Source of the DNA: Lineus longissimus
Lineage: Eukaryota > Nemertea > Pilidiophora > Heteronemertea > Lineidae
Direction of reading: 5' to 3'
Assembly: GCF_910592395.1 (NCBI RefSeq)
Contig: NC_088321.1
Coordinates: forward strand, 15,994,001 to 16,058,000
Length of the DNA stretch: 64,000 nucleotides
The notes under the pieces are model-generated. The model was not told the DNA's origin. It saw only the letters and a list, made by a program, of their open reading frames with translations, and did no database searches. Positions 1 to 11,600 of this stretch are shown here, in pieces. The translations under genes were made by a program, and so were the position numbers. Position 1 is the stretch's first letter. Each line of letters begins with the position of its first letter.

Positions 1-3000
1 CGGATCCAAGCGGGTGCACCAGATGCACGGCTCCTAATTGATGTAAACGCTTTAATTTACCACTCATGAAATTTTGGAACACACCTATCCAGGAATTTTG
101 ATGAGAAGTTCAGAGCACGCTCCCTCCAGTTCCAGTTCCTAGATTCGCCGGCCCTCTTATAGCATCATCTTATACCTTTATGAATATTATCACGAAGAAA
201 ACCCCTTCACCCGAACTTTTCAAGCTAAAGTACACACTGATTTAGGTGTTCGAGCACTCCAGAGAATGGTTTGACAAGTCGGCGCTAAATTCATCATCAG
301 TGATGAGCATTTAGTTTGTAACTACAGTGATGAGCAGGCGGATAGATTCAAATTACATATCATCTTTCTGGTCACCTAAATCCCACACCCAAAACTGTCC
401 CTTCAAATCACGTGCACTTAGCTATATGAATACGACTGCCGTGTGCTTGCGCACTTCCGACTCCAAAAGAATCGACTCGAATCTTAATTCAAATTCGCCA
501 TTGCTGACAACATTGGCGCCAAAGACTATTTCTTTTGACCCTGATGACCTCGCTTCTAAAAACATTTTTGAGAAAGCCATTCAAACATTAAAAACAACTA
601 CGAACATTATCTATTATATCACCGAGCTATATAAATACGACATATCAAGAAAAATCGGTCGCAATATCGAGTTATACGGTTAGCTTGGAACTCTTTGCAC
701 CCAATTACCCTTCCGCCAGCGTGACCTCGTCACAATCATGGCGCTTCTTCAATTTGGCGACGACTTGACCAACGAAAATCCCAGACTACCGTTAAAGCCT
801 TGATGGCTTCGGCGGTTAGACGGTTGCACTGTGGATTGGATGGTCACGAGTTCGAACCCAGGCGAATCTATTTTTTCGAGATTTTTTAAAAAATGTTCTG
901 GTTATTATTCATTCATGTACGTTTATCAGGCGCGGATCCAAGCGGGTGCACCAGATGCACGGCTCCTAATTGATGTAAACGTTTTAATTTACCACTCATG
1001 AAATTTTGGAACACACCTATCCAGGAATTTTGATGAGAAGTTCAGAGCACGCTCCCTCCAGTTCCAGTTCCTAGATTCGCCGGCCCTCTTATAGCATCAT
1101 CTTATACCTTTATGAATATTATCACGAAGAAAACCCCTTCACCCGAACTTTTCAAGCTGAAGTACACACTGATTTAGGTGTTCGAGCACTCCAGAGAATG
1201 GTTTGACAAGTCGGCGCTAAATTCATCATCAGTGATGAGCATTTAGTTTGTAACTACAGTGATGAGCAGGCGGATAGATTCAAATTACATATCATCTTTC
1301 TGGTCACCTAAATCCCACACCCAAAACTGTCCCTTCAAATCACGTGCACTTAGCTATATGAATACGACTGCCGTGTGCTTGCGCACTTCCGACTCCAAAA
1401 GAATCGACTCGAATCTTAATTCAAATTCGCCATTGCTGACAACATTGGCGCCAAAGACTATTTCTTTTGACCCTGATGACCTCGCTTCTAAAAACATTTT
1501 TGAGAAAGCCATTCAAACATTAAAAACAACTACGAACATTATCTATTATATCACCGAGCTATATAAATACGACATATCAAGAAAAATCGGTCGCAATATC
1601 GAGTTATACGGTTAGCTTGGAACTCTTTGCACCCAATTACCCTTCCGCCAGCGTGACCTCGTCACAATCATGGCGCTTCTTCAATTTGGCGACGACTTGA
1701 CCAACGAAAATCCCAGACTACCGTTAAAGCCTTGATGGCTTCGGCGGTTAGACGGTTGCACTGTGGATTGGATGGTCACGAGTTCGAACCCAGGCGAATC
1801 TATTTTTTCGAGATTTTTTAAAAAATGTTCTGGTTATTATTCATTCATGTACGTTTATCAGGCGCGGATCCAAGCGGGTGCACCAGATGCACGGCTCCTA
1901 ATTGATGTAAACGTTTTAATTTACCACTCATGAAATTTTGGAACACACCTATCCAGGAATTTTGATGAGAAGTTCAGAGCACGCTCCCTCCAGTTCCAGT
2001 TCCTAGATTCGCCGGCCCTCTTATAGCATCATCTTATACCTTTATGAATATTATCACGAAGAAAACCCCTTCACCCGAACTTTTCAAGCTGAAGTACACA
2101 CTGATTTAGGTGTTCGAGCACTCCAGAGAATGGTTTGACAAGTCGGCGCTAAATTCATCATCAGTGATGAGCATTTAGTTTGTAACTACAGTGATGGGCA
2201 GGCGGATAGATTCAAATTACATATCATCTTTCTGGTCACCTAAATCCCACACCCAAAACCGTCCCTTCAAATCACGTGCACTTAGCTATATGAATACGAC
2301 TGCCGTGTGCTTGCGCACTTCCGACTCCAAAAGAATCGACTCGAATCTTAATTCAAATTCGCCATTGCTGACAACATTGGCGCCAAAGACTATTTCTTTT
2401 GACCCTGATGACCTCGCTTCTAAAAACATTTTTGAGAAAGCCATTCAAACATTAAAAACAACTACGAACATTATCTATTATATCACCGAGCTATATAAAT
2501 ACGACATATCAAGAAAAATCGGTCGCAATATCGAGTTATACGGTTAGCTTGGAACTCTTTGTACCCAATTACCCTTCCGCCAGCGTGACCTCGTCACAAT
2601 CATGGCGCTTCTTCAATTTGGCGACGACTTGACCAACGAAAATCCCAGACTACCGTTAAAGCCTTGATGGCTTCGGCGGTTAGACGGTTGCACTGTGGAT
2701 TGGATGGTCACGAGTTCGAACCCAGGCGAATCAATTTTTTCGAGATTTTTAAAAAAATGTTCTGGATATTATTCATTCATGTACGTTTATCAGGCACGGA
2801 TCCAAGCGGGTGCACCAGATGCACGGCTCCTAATTGATGTAAACGCTTTAATTTACCACTCATGAAATTTTGGAACACACCTATCCAGGAATTTTGATGA
2901 GAAGTTCAGAGCACGCTCCCTCCAGTTCCAGTTCCTAGATTCGCCGGCCCTCTTATAGCATCATCTTATACCTTTATGAATATTATCACGAAGAAAACCC

Positions 3001-6000
3001 CTTCACCCGAACTTTTCAAGCTAAAGTACACACTGATTTAGGTGTTCGAGCACTCCAGAGAATGGTTTGACAAGTCGGCGCTAAATTCATCATCAGTGAT
3101 GAGCATTAAGTTGGTAACTACAGTGATGAGCAGGCGGATAGATTCAAATTACATATCATCTTTCTGGTCACCTAAATCCCACACCCAAAACTGTCCCTTC
3201 AAATCACGTGCACTTAGCTATATGAATACGACTGCCGTGTGCTTGCGCACTTCCGACTCCAAAAGAATCGACTCGAATCTTAATTCAAATTCGCCATTGC
3301 TGACAACATTGGCGCCAAAGACTATTTCTTTTGACCCTGATGACCTCGCTTCTAAAAACATTTTTGAGAAAGCCATTCAAACATTAAAAACAACTACGAA
3401 CATTATCTATTATATCACCGAGCTATATAAATACGACATATCAAGAAAAATCGGTCGCAATATCGAGTTATACGGTTAGCTTGGAACTCTTTGCACCCAA
3501 TTACCCTTCCGCCAGCGTGACCTCGTCACAATCATGGCGCTTCTTCAATTTGGCGACGACTTGACCAACGAAAATCCCAGACTACCGTTAAAGCCTTGAT
3601 GGCTTCGGCGGTTAGACGGTTGCACTGTGGATTGGATGGTCACGAGTTCGAACCCAGGCGAATCTATTTTTTCGAGATTTTTTAAAAAATGTTCTGGTTA
3701 TTATTCATTCATGTACGTTTATCAGGCGCGGATCCAAGCGGGTGCACCAGATGCACGGCTCCTAATTGATGTAAACGTTTTAATTTACCACTCATGAAAT
3801 TTTGGAACACACCTATCCAGGAATTTTGATGAGAAGTTCAGAGCACGCTCCCTCCAGTTCCAGTTCCTAGATTCGCCGGCCCTCTTATAGCATCATCTTA
3901 TACCTTTATGAATATTATCACGAAGAAAACCCCTTCACCCGAACTTTTCAAGCTAAAGTACACACTGATTTAGGTGTTCGAGCACTCCAGAGAATGGTTT
4001 GACAAGTCGGCGCTAAATTCATCATCAGTGATGAGCATTTAGTTTGTAACTACAGTGATGAGCAGGCGGATAGATTCAAATTACATATCATCTTTCTGGT
4101 CACCTAAATCCCACACCCAAAACTGTCCCTTCAAATCACGTGCACTTAGCTATATGAATACGACTGCCGTGTGCTTGCGCACTTCCGACTCCAAAAGAAT
4201 CGACTCGAATCTTAATTCAAATTCGCCATTGCTGACAACATTGGCGCCAAAGACTATTTCTTTTGACCCTGATGACCTCGCTTCTAAAAACATTTTTGAG
4301 AAAGCCATTCAAACATTAAAAACAACTACGAACATTATCTATTATATCACCGAGCTATATAAATACGACATATCAAGAAAAATCGGTCGCAATATCGAGT
4401 TATACGGTTAGCTTGGAACTCTTTGCACCCAATTACCCTTCCGCCAGCGTGACCTCGTCACAATCATGGCGCTTCTTCAATTTGGCGACGACTTGACCAA
4501 CGAAAATCCCAGACTACCGTTAAAGCCTTGATGGCTTCGGCGGTTAGACGGTTGCACTGTGGATTGGATGGTCACGAGTTCGAACCCAGGCGAATCTATT
4601 TTTTCGAGATTTTTTAAAAAATGTTCTGTTTATTATTCATTCATGTACGTTTATCAGGCGCGGATCCAAGCGGGTGCACCAGATGCACGGCTCCTAATTG
4701 ATGTAAACGTTTTAATTTACCACTCATGAAATTTTGGAACACACCTATCCAGGAATTTTGATGAGAAGTTCAGAGCACGCTCCCTCCAGTTCCAGTTCCT
4801 AGATTCGCCGGCCCTCTTATAGCATCATCTTATACCTTTATGAATATTATCACGAAGAAAACCCCTTCACCCGAACTTTTCAAGCTGAAGTACACACTGA
4901 TTTAGGTGTTCGAGCACTCCAGAGAATGGTTTGACAAGTCGGCGCTAAATTCATCATCAGTGATGAGCATTTAGTTTGTAACTACAGTGATGAGCAGGCG
5001 GATAGATTCAAATTACATATCATCTTTCTGGTCACCTAAATCCCACACCCAAAACTGTCCCTTCAAATCACGTGCACTTAGCTATATGAATACGACTGCC
5101 GTGTGCTTGCGCACTTCCGACTCCAAAAGAATCGACTCGAATCTTAATTCAAATTCGCCATTGCTGACAACATTGGCGCCAAAGACTATTTCTTTTGACC
5201 CTGATGACCTCGCTTCTAAAAACATTTTTGAGAAAGCCATTCAAACATTAAAAACAACTACGAACATTATCTATTATATCACCGAGCTATATAAATACGA
5301 CATATCAAGAAAAATCGGTCGCAATATCGAGTTATACGGTTAGCTTGGAACTCTTTGCACCCAATTACCCTTCCGCCAGCGTTACCTCGTCACAATCATG
5401 GCGCTTCTTCAATTTGGCGACGACTTGACCAACGAAAATCCCAGACTACCGTTAAAGCCTTGATGGCTTCGGCGGTTAGACGGTTGCACTGTGGATTGGA
5501 TGGTCACGAGTTCGAACCCAGGCGAATCTATTTTTTCGAGATTTTTTTTTAAATGTTCTGGATATTATTCATTCATGTACGTTTATCAGGCACGGATCCA
5601 AGCGGGTGCACCAGATGCACGGCTCCTAATTGATGTAAACGTTTTAATTTACCACTCATGAAATTTTGGAACACACCTATTCAGGAATTTTGATGAGAAG
5701 TTCAGAGCACGCTCCCTCCAGTTCCAGTTCCTAGATTCGCCGGCCCTCTTACAGCATCATCTTATACCTTTATGAATATTATCACGAAGAAAACCCCTTC
5801 ACCCGAACTTTTCAAGCTGAAGTACACACTGATTTAGGTGTTCGAGCACTCCAGAGAATGGTTTGACAAGTCGGCGCTAAATTCATCATCAGTGATGAGC
5901 ATTTAGTTTGTAACTATACAGTGATGAGCAGGCGGATAGATTCAAATTACATATCATCTTTCTGGTCACCTAAATCCCACACCCAAAACTGTCTCTTCAA

Positions 6001-6525
6001 ATCACGTGCATTTAGCTATATGAATACGACTGCCGTGTGCTTGCGCACTTCCGACTCCAAAAGAATCGACTCGAATCTTAATTCAAATTCGCCATTGCTG
6101 ACAACATTGGCGCCAAAGACTATTTCTTTTGACCCTGATCACCTCGCTTCTAAAAACATTTTTGAGAAAGCCATTCAAACATTAAAAACAACTACGAACA
6201 TTATCTATTATATCACCGAGCTATATAAATACGACTTATCAGGAAAAATCGGTCGCAATATCGAGTTATACGGTTAGCTTGGAACTCTTTGTACCCAATT
6301 ACCCTTCCGCCAGCGTGACCTCGTCACAATCATGGCGCATCTTCAATTTGGCGACGACTTGACCAACGAAAATCCCAGACTACCGTTAAAGCCTTGATGG
6401 CTTCGGCGGTTAGACGGTTGCACTGTGGATGGGAGGGTCACTGGTTCGACCCCCGGCTAATCTATTTTTTCGATATTTTTTAAAAATGTTCTGGTTATTA
6501 TTCATTCATGTACGTTTATCAGGCG
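1..6525. repeat. 932-bp tandem satellite array, seven copies
   Basis: The motif CGGATCCAAGCGGGTGCACC recurs at 1, 933, 1865, 2797, 3729, 4661 and 5593. The period is exactly 932 bp, and the last full copy is 933 bp. Copies differ by scattered substitutions and small indels (for example near 2196, 3108, 5550 and 5916), so this is a real array and not one segment read repeatedly. Copy 7 is the most divergent, which fits an array edge. The left end is cut by the window. Each unit holds a 118-codon open frame starting about 326 bp in, but its conservation follows from homogenisation, and I recognise no protein family. Near the end of each unit lies a tRNA-like segment followed by a T-run. Function is unknown. 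Confidence 0.97.
797..876 (+). pseudogene. tRNA-like segment with A box, B box and T-run, one per satellite unit
   Basis: An A-box-like stretch TGGCTTCGGCGGTTAGA is followed about 35 bp later by a good B box, GAGTTCGAACCC, and then by six T residues at 871-876, as in an RNA polymerase III terminator. A GCCT near the 5' end can pair with AGGC after the B box, but the T-stem pairs poorly, so this is not an intact tRNA. The same segment recurs 932 bp apart in the following units. The copy at about 6390-6470 has a more canonical GGTTCGACCCC. A tRNA-derived, SINE-like origin is inferred. Confidence 0.45.
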
Positions 6526-7130
6526 CGGATCCAAGTGGGTGCACCAAATTTTGGAACACACCTTTCCAGGAATTTTGATGAGAAGTGCAGAGCACGCACC
6601 CTCTTCTTCCAGTTCCTAGATTCGCCGGCCCTCTTATAGCATCATCTTATACATGTACCTTTATGAATATTAACACGAAGAAAACCCCTTCACCCGAACT
6701 TTTCAAGCTGAAGGACACACTGATTTAGGTGTTCGAGCGCTCCAGAGAATGTTTTGACAAGTCGGCGCTAAATTCATTATCAGTGATGAGCATTTAGTTT
6801 GTAACTACAGTGATGAGCAGGCGGATAGATTCAAATTACATATCATCTTTCTGGTCACCTGAATCCCACACCCAAACTGTCCCTTCAAATCACGTGCACG
6901 GAGCTATATGAATATGAGTGCAGTGTGCTTGCGCACTTCCCACTCCAAAAGAAGCGACTCGAATCTTCCAAACTATTAAGTACTTATTGAGAAAAATCCG
7001 TACAACTATCGAAATATACGAATACTCGGATCTATTTCGGCCAGTCACTCTGCAACCTGCGCGACCTAGTCACAATTGCGGCGCATTTTAAATATGGCGG
7101 CGATATGCATTGCATTAGAGGGATGCGGTG
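6526..7130. repeat. Degenerate eighth copy of the 932-bp repeat
   Basis: It starts like the other units, then lacks the segment around the GATGCACGGCTCC motif and carries many substitutions and further deletions, including loss of the second half of the open frame. Recognisable similarity fades around 7020-7130. This is the decayed right border of the array. Confidence 0.85.
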
Positions 7131-8569
7131 GTTGGTTGCACCAGACCTACGCCCCGCCCCCTAACGAAATAGTTAGGAGATTCACCATTGCTTAAGGCAC
7201 ACCTTTGACACCTCATGTAGCATCACGAACGTGTTGTGTGGAGGTTTTATGTGGATACGGCAAATTTCAGAAAGGCCAACAGTTTCATTCCGTTTTGGTG
7301 TATGAAGCCTTTCGAGTAGGTTGATGGCTTTTCAATGATCCTAATTTGGAGAAGTTACGGCCCGACTGGAAGCTATTTTTGCACGATAAAGCAACATCTC
7401 TCATTCCCAAGTTGTCCCTTTAATGGGGGGGGGGGGGGGGGCTTCAAGCAGGGTATCTTGTCCCATTGTTCATCTCCGAGAGACCAATATTAAGTTTGAC
7501 TTAGTGTATAGTTCCTTGTACAAGCGCATAAGAATTGTGCTTCCTTGTACGGTGAGATAGTGGAGTTGCCAATTGGCCATTGGGCGTAACTTAATTCTGT
7601 ACTCCTGTCCATATTCTATTCCTTTCATAAAAGCCAGATGTTACAGAGCATTCATTCAAAAGATATCTGATAGATGGAGTCTCTGGTATGGTTATGAGCT
7701 CTCATCCTAATCCATCTGCCACTGATGGAATTAAAATGGAATAGTAGATCAGCCGGCGGGTGTGTGTGGACGTGGCATACTATAGATACTGATATTTAAC
7801 CCTTTACAACTCGGGTCAGGCCTACTTTGCGAAACTGGGACAATACATTTTCCGAGAAATGCACAAAAATTTGCCTAAAATTTCAAGTCCCGTCACTGTC
7901 GCCAACGATAGGATCTTTCAATATCAAGTTTACCAAAATTCACTGAATTCATTATGAAACACCCACTTTCTGAATCGCTTAGGAGGCCTTTCTGACCTTT
8001 GTACCCTCCAGATATCATTGTTAATAAAACCGAAACTAATAACTAATATTCTTTTCGTTAAATAAAGCTAATGAATTCTTTGGGCATCTTTGGCAAGATT
8101 TCAGAATGTGATTCCTCTGAGAGCAATGGGAAATGCTCTTTAAGACTTCAGGGAATGACAATATTTTTAAGGGAAATGAGAAATATTTTTATGGGAAATG
8201 AGAAATATTTTTAAGGGAAATGAGAAATATTTTTAAGGGAAATGAGAAATATTTTTAAGGGAAATGAGAAATATTTTTAAGGGAAATGAGCCATCCTTTA
8301 AGGGGAAATTTAGGAGTACTTTTCATAGAAATTGAGAAATTTCTCTGGAAATGTGAAAAACATTTTTTAGAGAATGATCAGTTGGTGGTTGTAAACCGAA
8401 ACTGAAAGGCTGCACGTGGTCAACCCGCAAAATCTACCCGATGAAACGCACCTCGAAAGCGCCCCCACTGGCTCCGCGAAACATCTGATGGTGTTACACC
8501 TGCACCGTGATAAGACACGGTAAATGTGATATTCTCAAAAATGTATATTTCTGATATTTTGCCCATATT
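7131..8569. other. Unique spacer upstream of the aminopeptidase gene
   Basis: No gene is seen. It contains a 17-G run around 7425-7441 and a 22-bp repeat (8150-8300, listed separately). The promoter and 5' UTR of the downstream gene should lie near its right end. An in-frame TGA at 8552-8554 precedes the proposed start codon. I see no convincing TATA box. Confidence 0.5.
8160..8295. repeat. 22-bp minisatellite, about six copies
   Basis: AAGGGAAATGAGAAATATTT is repeated head to tail with slight changes, and the copies degrade at both ends. Confidence 0.9.
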
Positions 8570-8642
8570 ATGATGGAACCACCAATCATGTGGAATAAAG
8601 GAATGTCGGACAACGAAGTGGAGGATGTATCCTTCCTCTCAG
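8570..8642 (+). CDS. Aminopeptidase exon 1 (cytoplasmic tail start)
   Basis: ATG at 8570 is the first Met after an in-frame TGA at 8552. It encodes 24 residues beginning [16 protein letters not shown] and ends in phase 1 before a GTAAAT donor. The split codon joins exactly to exon 2. Intron 1 is 3.9 kb. Being acidic, short and without family similarity, this assignment rests on phase, start context and splice site. Confidence 0.65.
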
Positions 8643-11600
8643 GTAAATCTGGAATTTATTGCTTCAGGGATATTGTTTTTATGGCTGGTTATGTGTCAGA
8701 AAATTTGACTTGAGATTTGACATTTGCATTTTGATATGTTTGTACAGTGTGTTGTGTACATTGATGTACATGGATCTTGTTATGTGATTATATTGACAGT
8801 TTTGTCGGGTTTAGGATATTCATGGGATGGATCTGACTATTGGGAAGATTTTGTGGTTTATTTGATTTCGAGCATGTCTGCTTGGTAATTGCCACTGACT
8901 GTCAGAATAAATAAAAACTCATTTTACTTGAGAGTAACTGTAAGTGTGTCTACTGTAGTGTAAGTGTGTCTACTGTAAGTGTGTCTAATTGGTATTCTGT
9001 TTAAGGGGGTCTATAGGCAGAGAGCAGGTTAGATGGGCTATATTCGGGTGACAAATTTGCAAAGTAACGGCACTGGGTCATGTTTGATTCAGCACTCCAT
9101 TCCTCGTACAAGTGTGAATACTTTTGACGTACAGTGAGATGGGAGACCCTATTCATTAGTAAGTTTGTGTAACACTATCTGGCCTAGCTTGCTGCTGTCT
9201 TTATAGTCCCTTTAAGTGAACATCTAAATATGTTTTATATCTCTTATTAAAATGCCATGTTGCCACCGGCTAATATCAATAACATGTGTCACTAATAAGT
9301 AAGCCTTATCTCATGCCAGACAACAGATGCATCTCCCACTCCTAGACTAAAATATTCATTCATATTAATTTCATTGGAGATATTATTATTATACAGTAGA
9401 ACCTCTCTATTAAGGACACCCTCGGGACTGAAAAGTACTGTCCTTAATAAAGAGGCGTCCTGATTAGAGAGGTCAAATTGAATGGCAACAACCAATTTGG
9501 GACCAAAACTAGTGTCCTTAATAGAGAGGTTGTCCTTAATGGAGAGGGGTGTCCACTAAGGGAGGTTTCACTGTACTTATATAGCAATTGCCAATAGGCT
9601 TGGGTATTGCCAGTTTACATACACTTATTCTGTTATATCTTCATGGGTGCGCCTTAACTTAAGTAATTACTGTTGGTCCAGGAAAATAGAAATGCAGTTA
9701 TACACAATGCCTTAGTGCAGTTATTATGCATACAAATTTGCTGAAATTTGATATTGACAACCTCTCTATTGCGGACACCCATGGGGCTGGGCATTGGTGT
9801 CCGGAATAGAGAGGTCTCCATAATAGGAAGGTTATGCAATGCTATCATCATCCATAAGGTGGATTCATGTGAATGTTGCAGACATTAAGTCGTAAAACCT
9901 ACATATTCCATTCAGGAGACGACATTTTGATAGAAGCAAATTGGCTATAACTATCGATTATTTCCAATAATTCTATGTTATTCAATGTGCATTGGAGATT
10001 ACTTCATTATGATTCCGTATGACATCAATACTGATGGCTCTTATATCAACATTGCCATTAGCTGTGTTTATACTTTGATATAGACAGTGTACATCCGTAA
10101 TTAATTGCATGAAATGATCAAATTAGTCTATTGCTGAATTGCACACCATGCCTTTTTAGTTGTAATTAGAGCACAATGGGATAAACAACTCAATGGAGTG
10201 CAATTTGATGTGAGAATTAAAGGTAGCTTGGCATTTCTCAGAGAGGATGATAACACAAGCTGGGGCTATAATCAGGACAGACCAAGAGACACTCGACCCT
10301 TCAATCAATTAACTCAACACAAAGCCTTGTATGTTGATCAATATGCAAGTTCTCACCTGCTAGGCCTACTCAACAACCAAGCACATGCAGGAAGCCACCA
10401 AGCACATGCAGGAAGCCACTACATAACCTGGGAGGGAATCTGTACTTTTAGCAATATAAATCAAAAGTCAAAGATGTCCTTGTCAATATTTGGTAATATT
10501 TGGTCAAATGGTTTGTTATAAATCCTGAGGATGGTCATGATAGTCATTGGCGATACACCGATGATGACCACACACGATTGACAGGTGACTGCTCAGAGTG
10601 GGGCAAGGTCTCCACCAGATAAATGATTTGGTTTCAGGCATTATTTCATTGGGTTTATGAGCATTTTGAGGTGCAAAACATGCTTCGGGTGGGTCAGTTA
10701 TCTCTAAAGTCTAAACACAAAAAAATAGGAAAAGAAAAAATGGGTAAGGGGGATTTCTTGCTAATTTGGAGACATCTGGTGCCCTCTTCACCATAAAACG
10801 GTGTGAGTACTAGGCAATTGGAAGGCCTGGTTTGAGACATGAGTTATTGAGTGGATGGGACAGGAGAGGAGTTGAAATAGACAAAACTGATCATTTCGGA
10901 TAAATCAGAATGTTTGACTATTATGGCGTGAGATTCCATCTGAGCATGGAATTGACTGGAGATCTTGACTTGTGTGAAATGTGTTACAGCAGTTTTTAGT
11001 CATAGAGATTTGTTTGTCTGTTATTTTTATGGAGAAGTCAAGGGTCTGCATGGCTTGGCAATGGCAGTGTGTGTATTTGAGGGGATGGGGAATCAGGTTT
11101 GGTTTTGGTGCAGAAAATCATCAACTGTTCCCTTTGCTTCGTAAAGCTAAAACCAGAGAACGTTGTTTGTAAGAATAGAACCAAGCGTCTGACAACATGT
11201 GATTTTAAAAACAGTTAAGGCAGTTTTTTAGCCTAGAATAAAGAAAAAAGCTGCTTTTTTGGAACACTCTGTAAAAATAAATGAATTTGAAGGAAGAAAT
11301 GTTGAAAAACTGTCAGGTGACCTTGAAATGTATTGTCATACAAACTTCCACTCACCCATGATCAAACATGTAGAAAACACTAGGATAATACAGAAGAGTT
11401 TCCATGGCAACGGGAGGCTGGCCTCGGCAACCAGATGGGAGCAAAGAGCAGGAAACAGAAAAGGATGTACCAGATAGAACAATGGTATAATTTGTCAATT
11501 AAGGTGCTTAACCCTTTGATACTTTTTTCCATAAATTTGCTTGAGCGAAAAAGGGGAAAATAAAACCAGATGATGAGAGATTATAGAAAAAATGCATTCA

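Noticed and set aside
327-6277. A 118-codon frame repeated in seven satellite units as a multicopy gene
   Set aside because: The units are near-identical throughout, so frame conservation carries no information; there is no recognisable domain, and the degenerate eighth copy has lost the frame.
1-6525. CRISPR array or prokaryotic tandem element
   Set aside because: A 932-bp period with no short repeat and spacer structure, in a clearly intron-bearing eukaryotic context.
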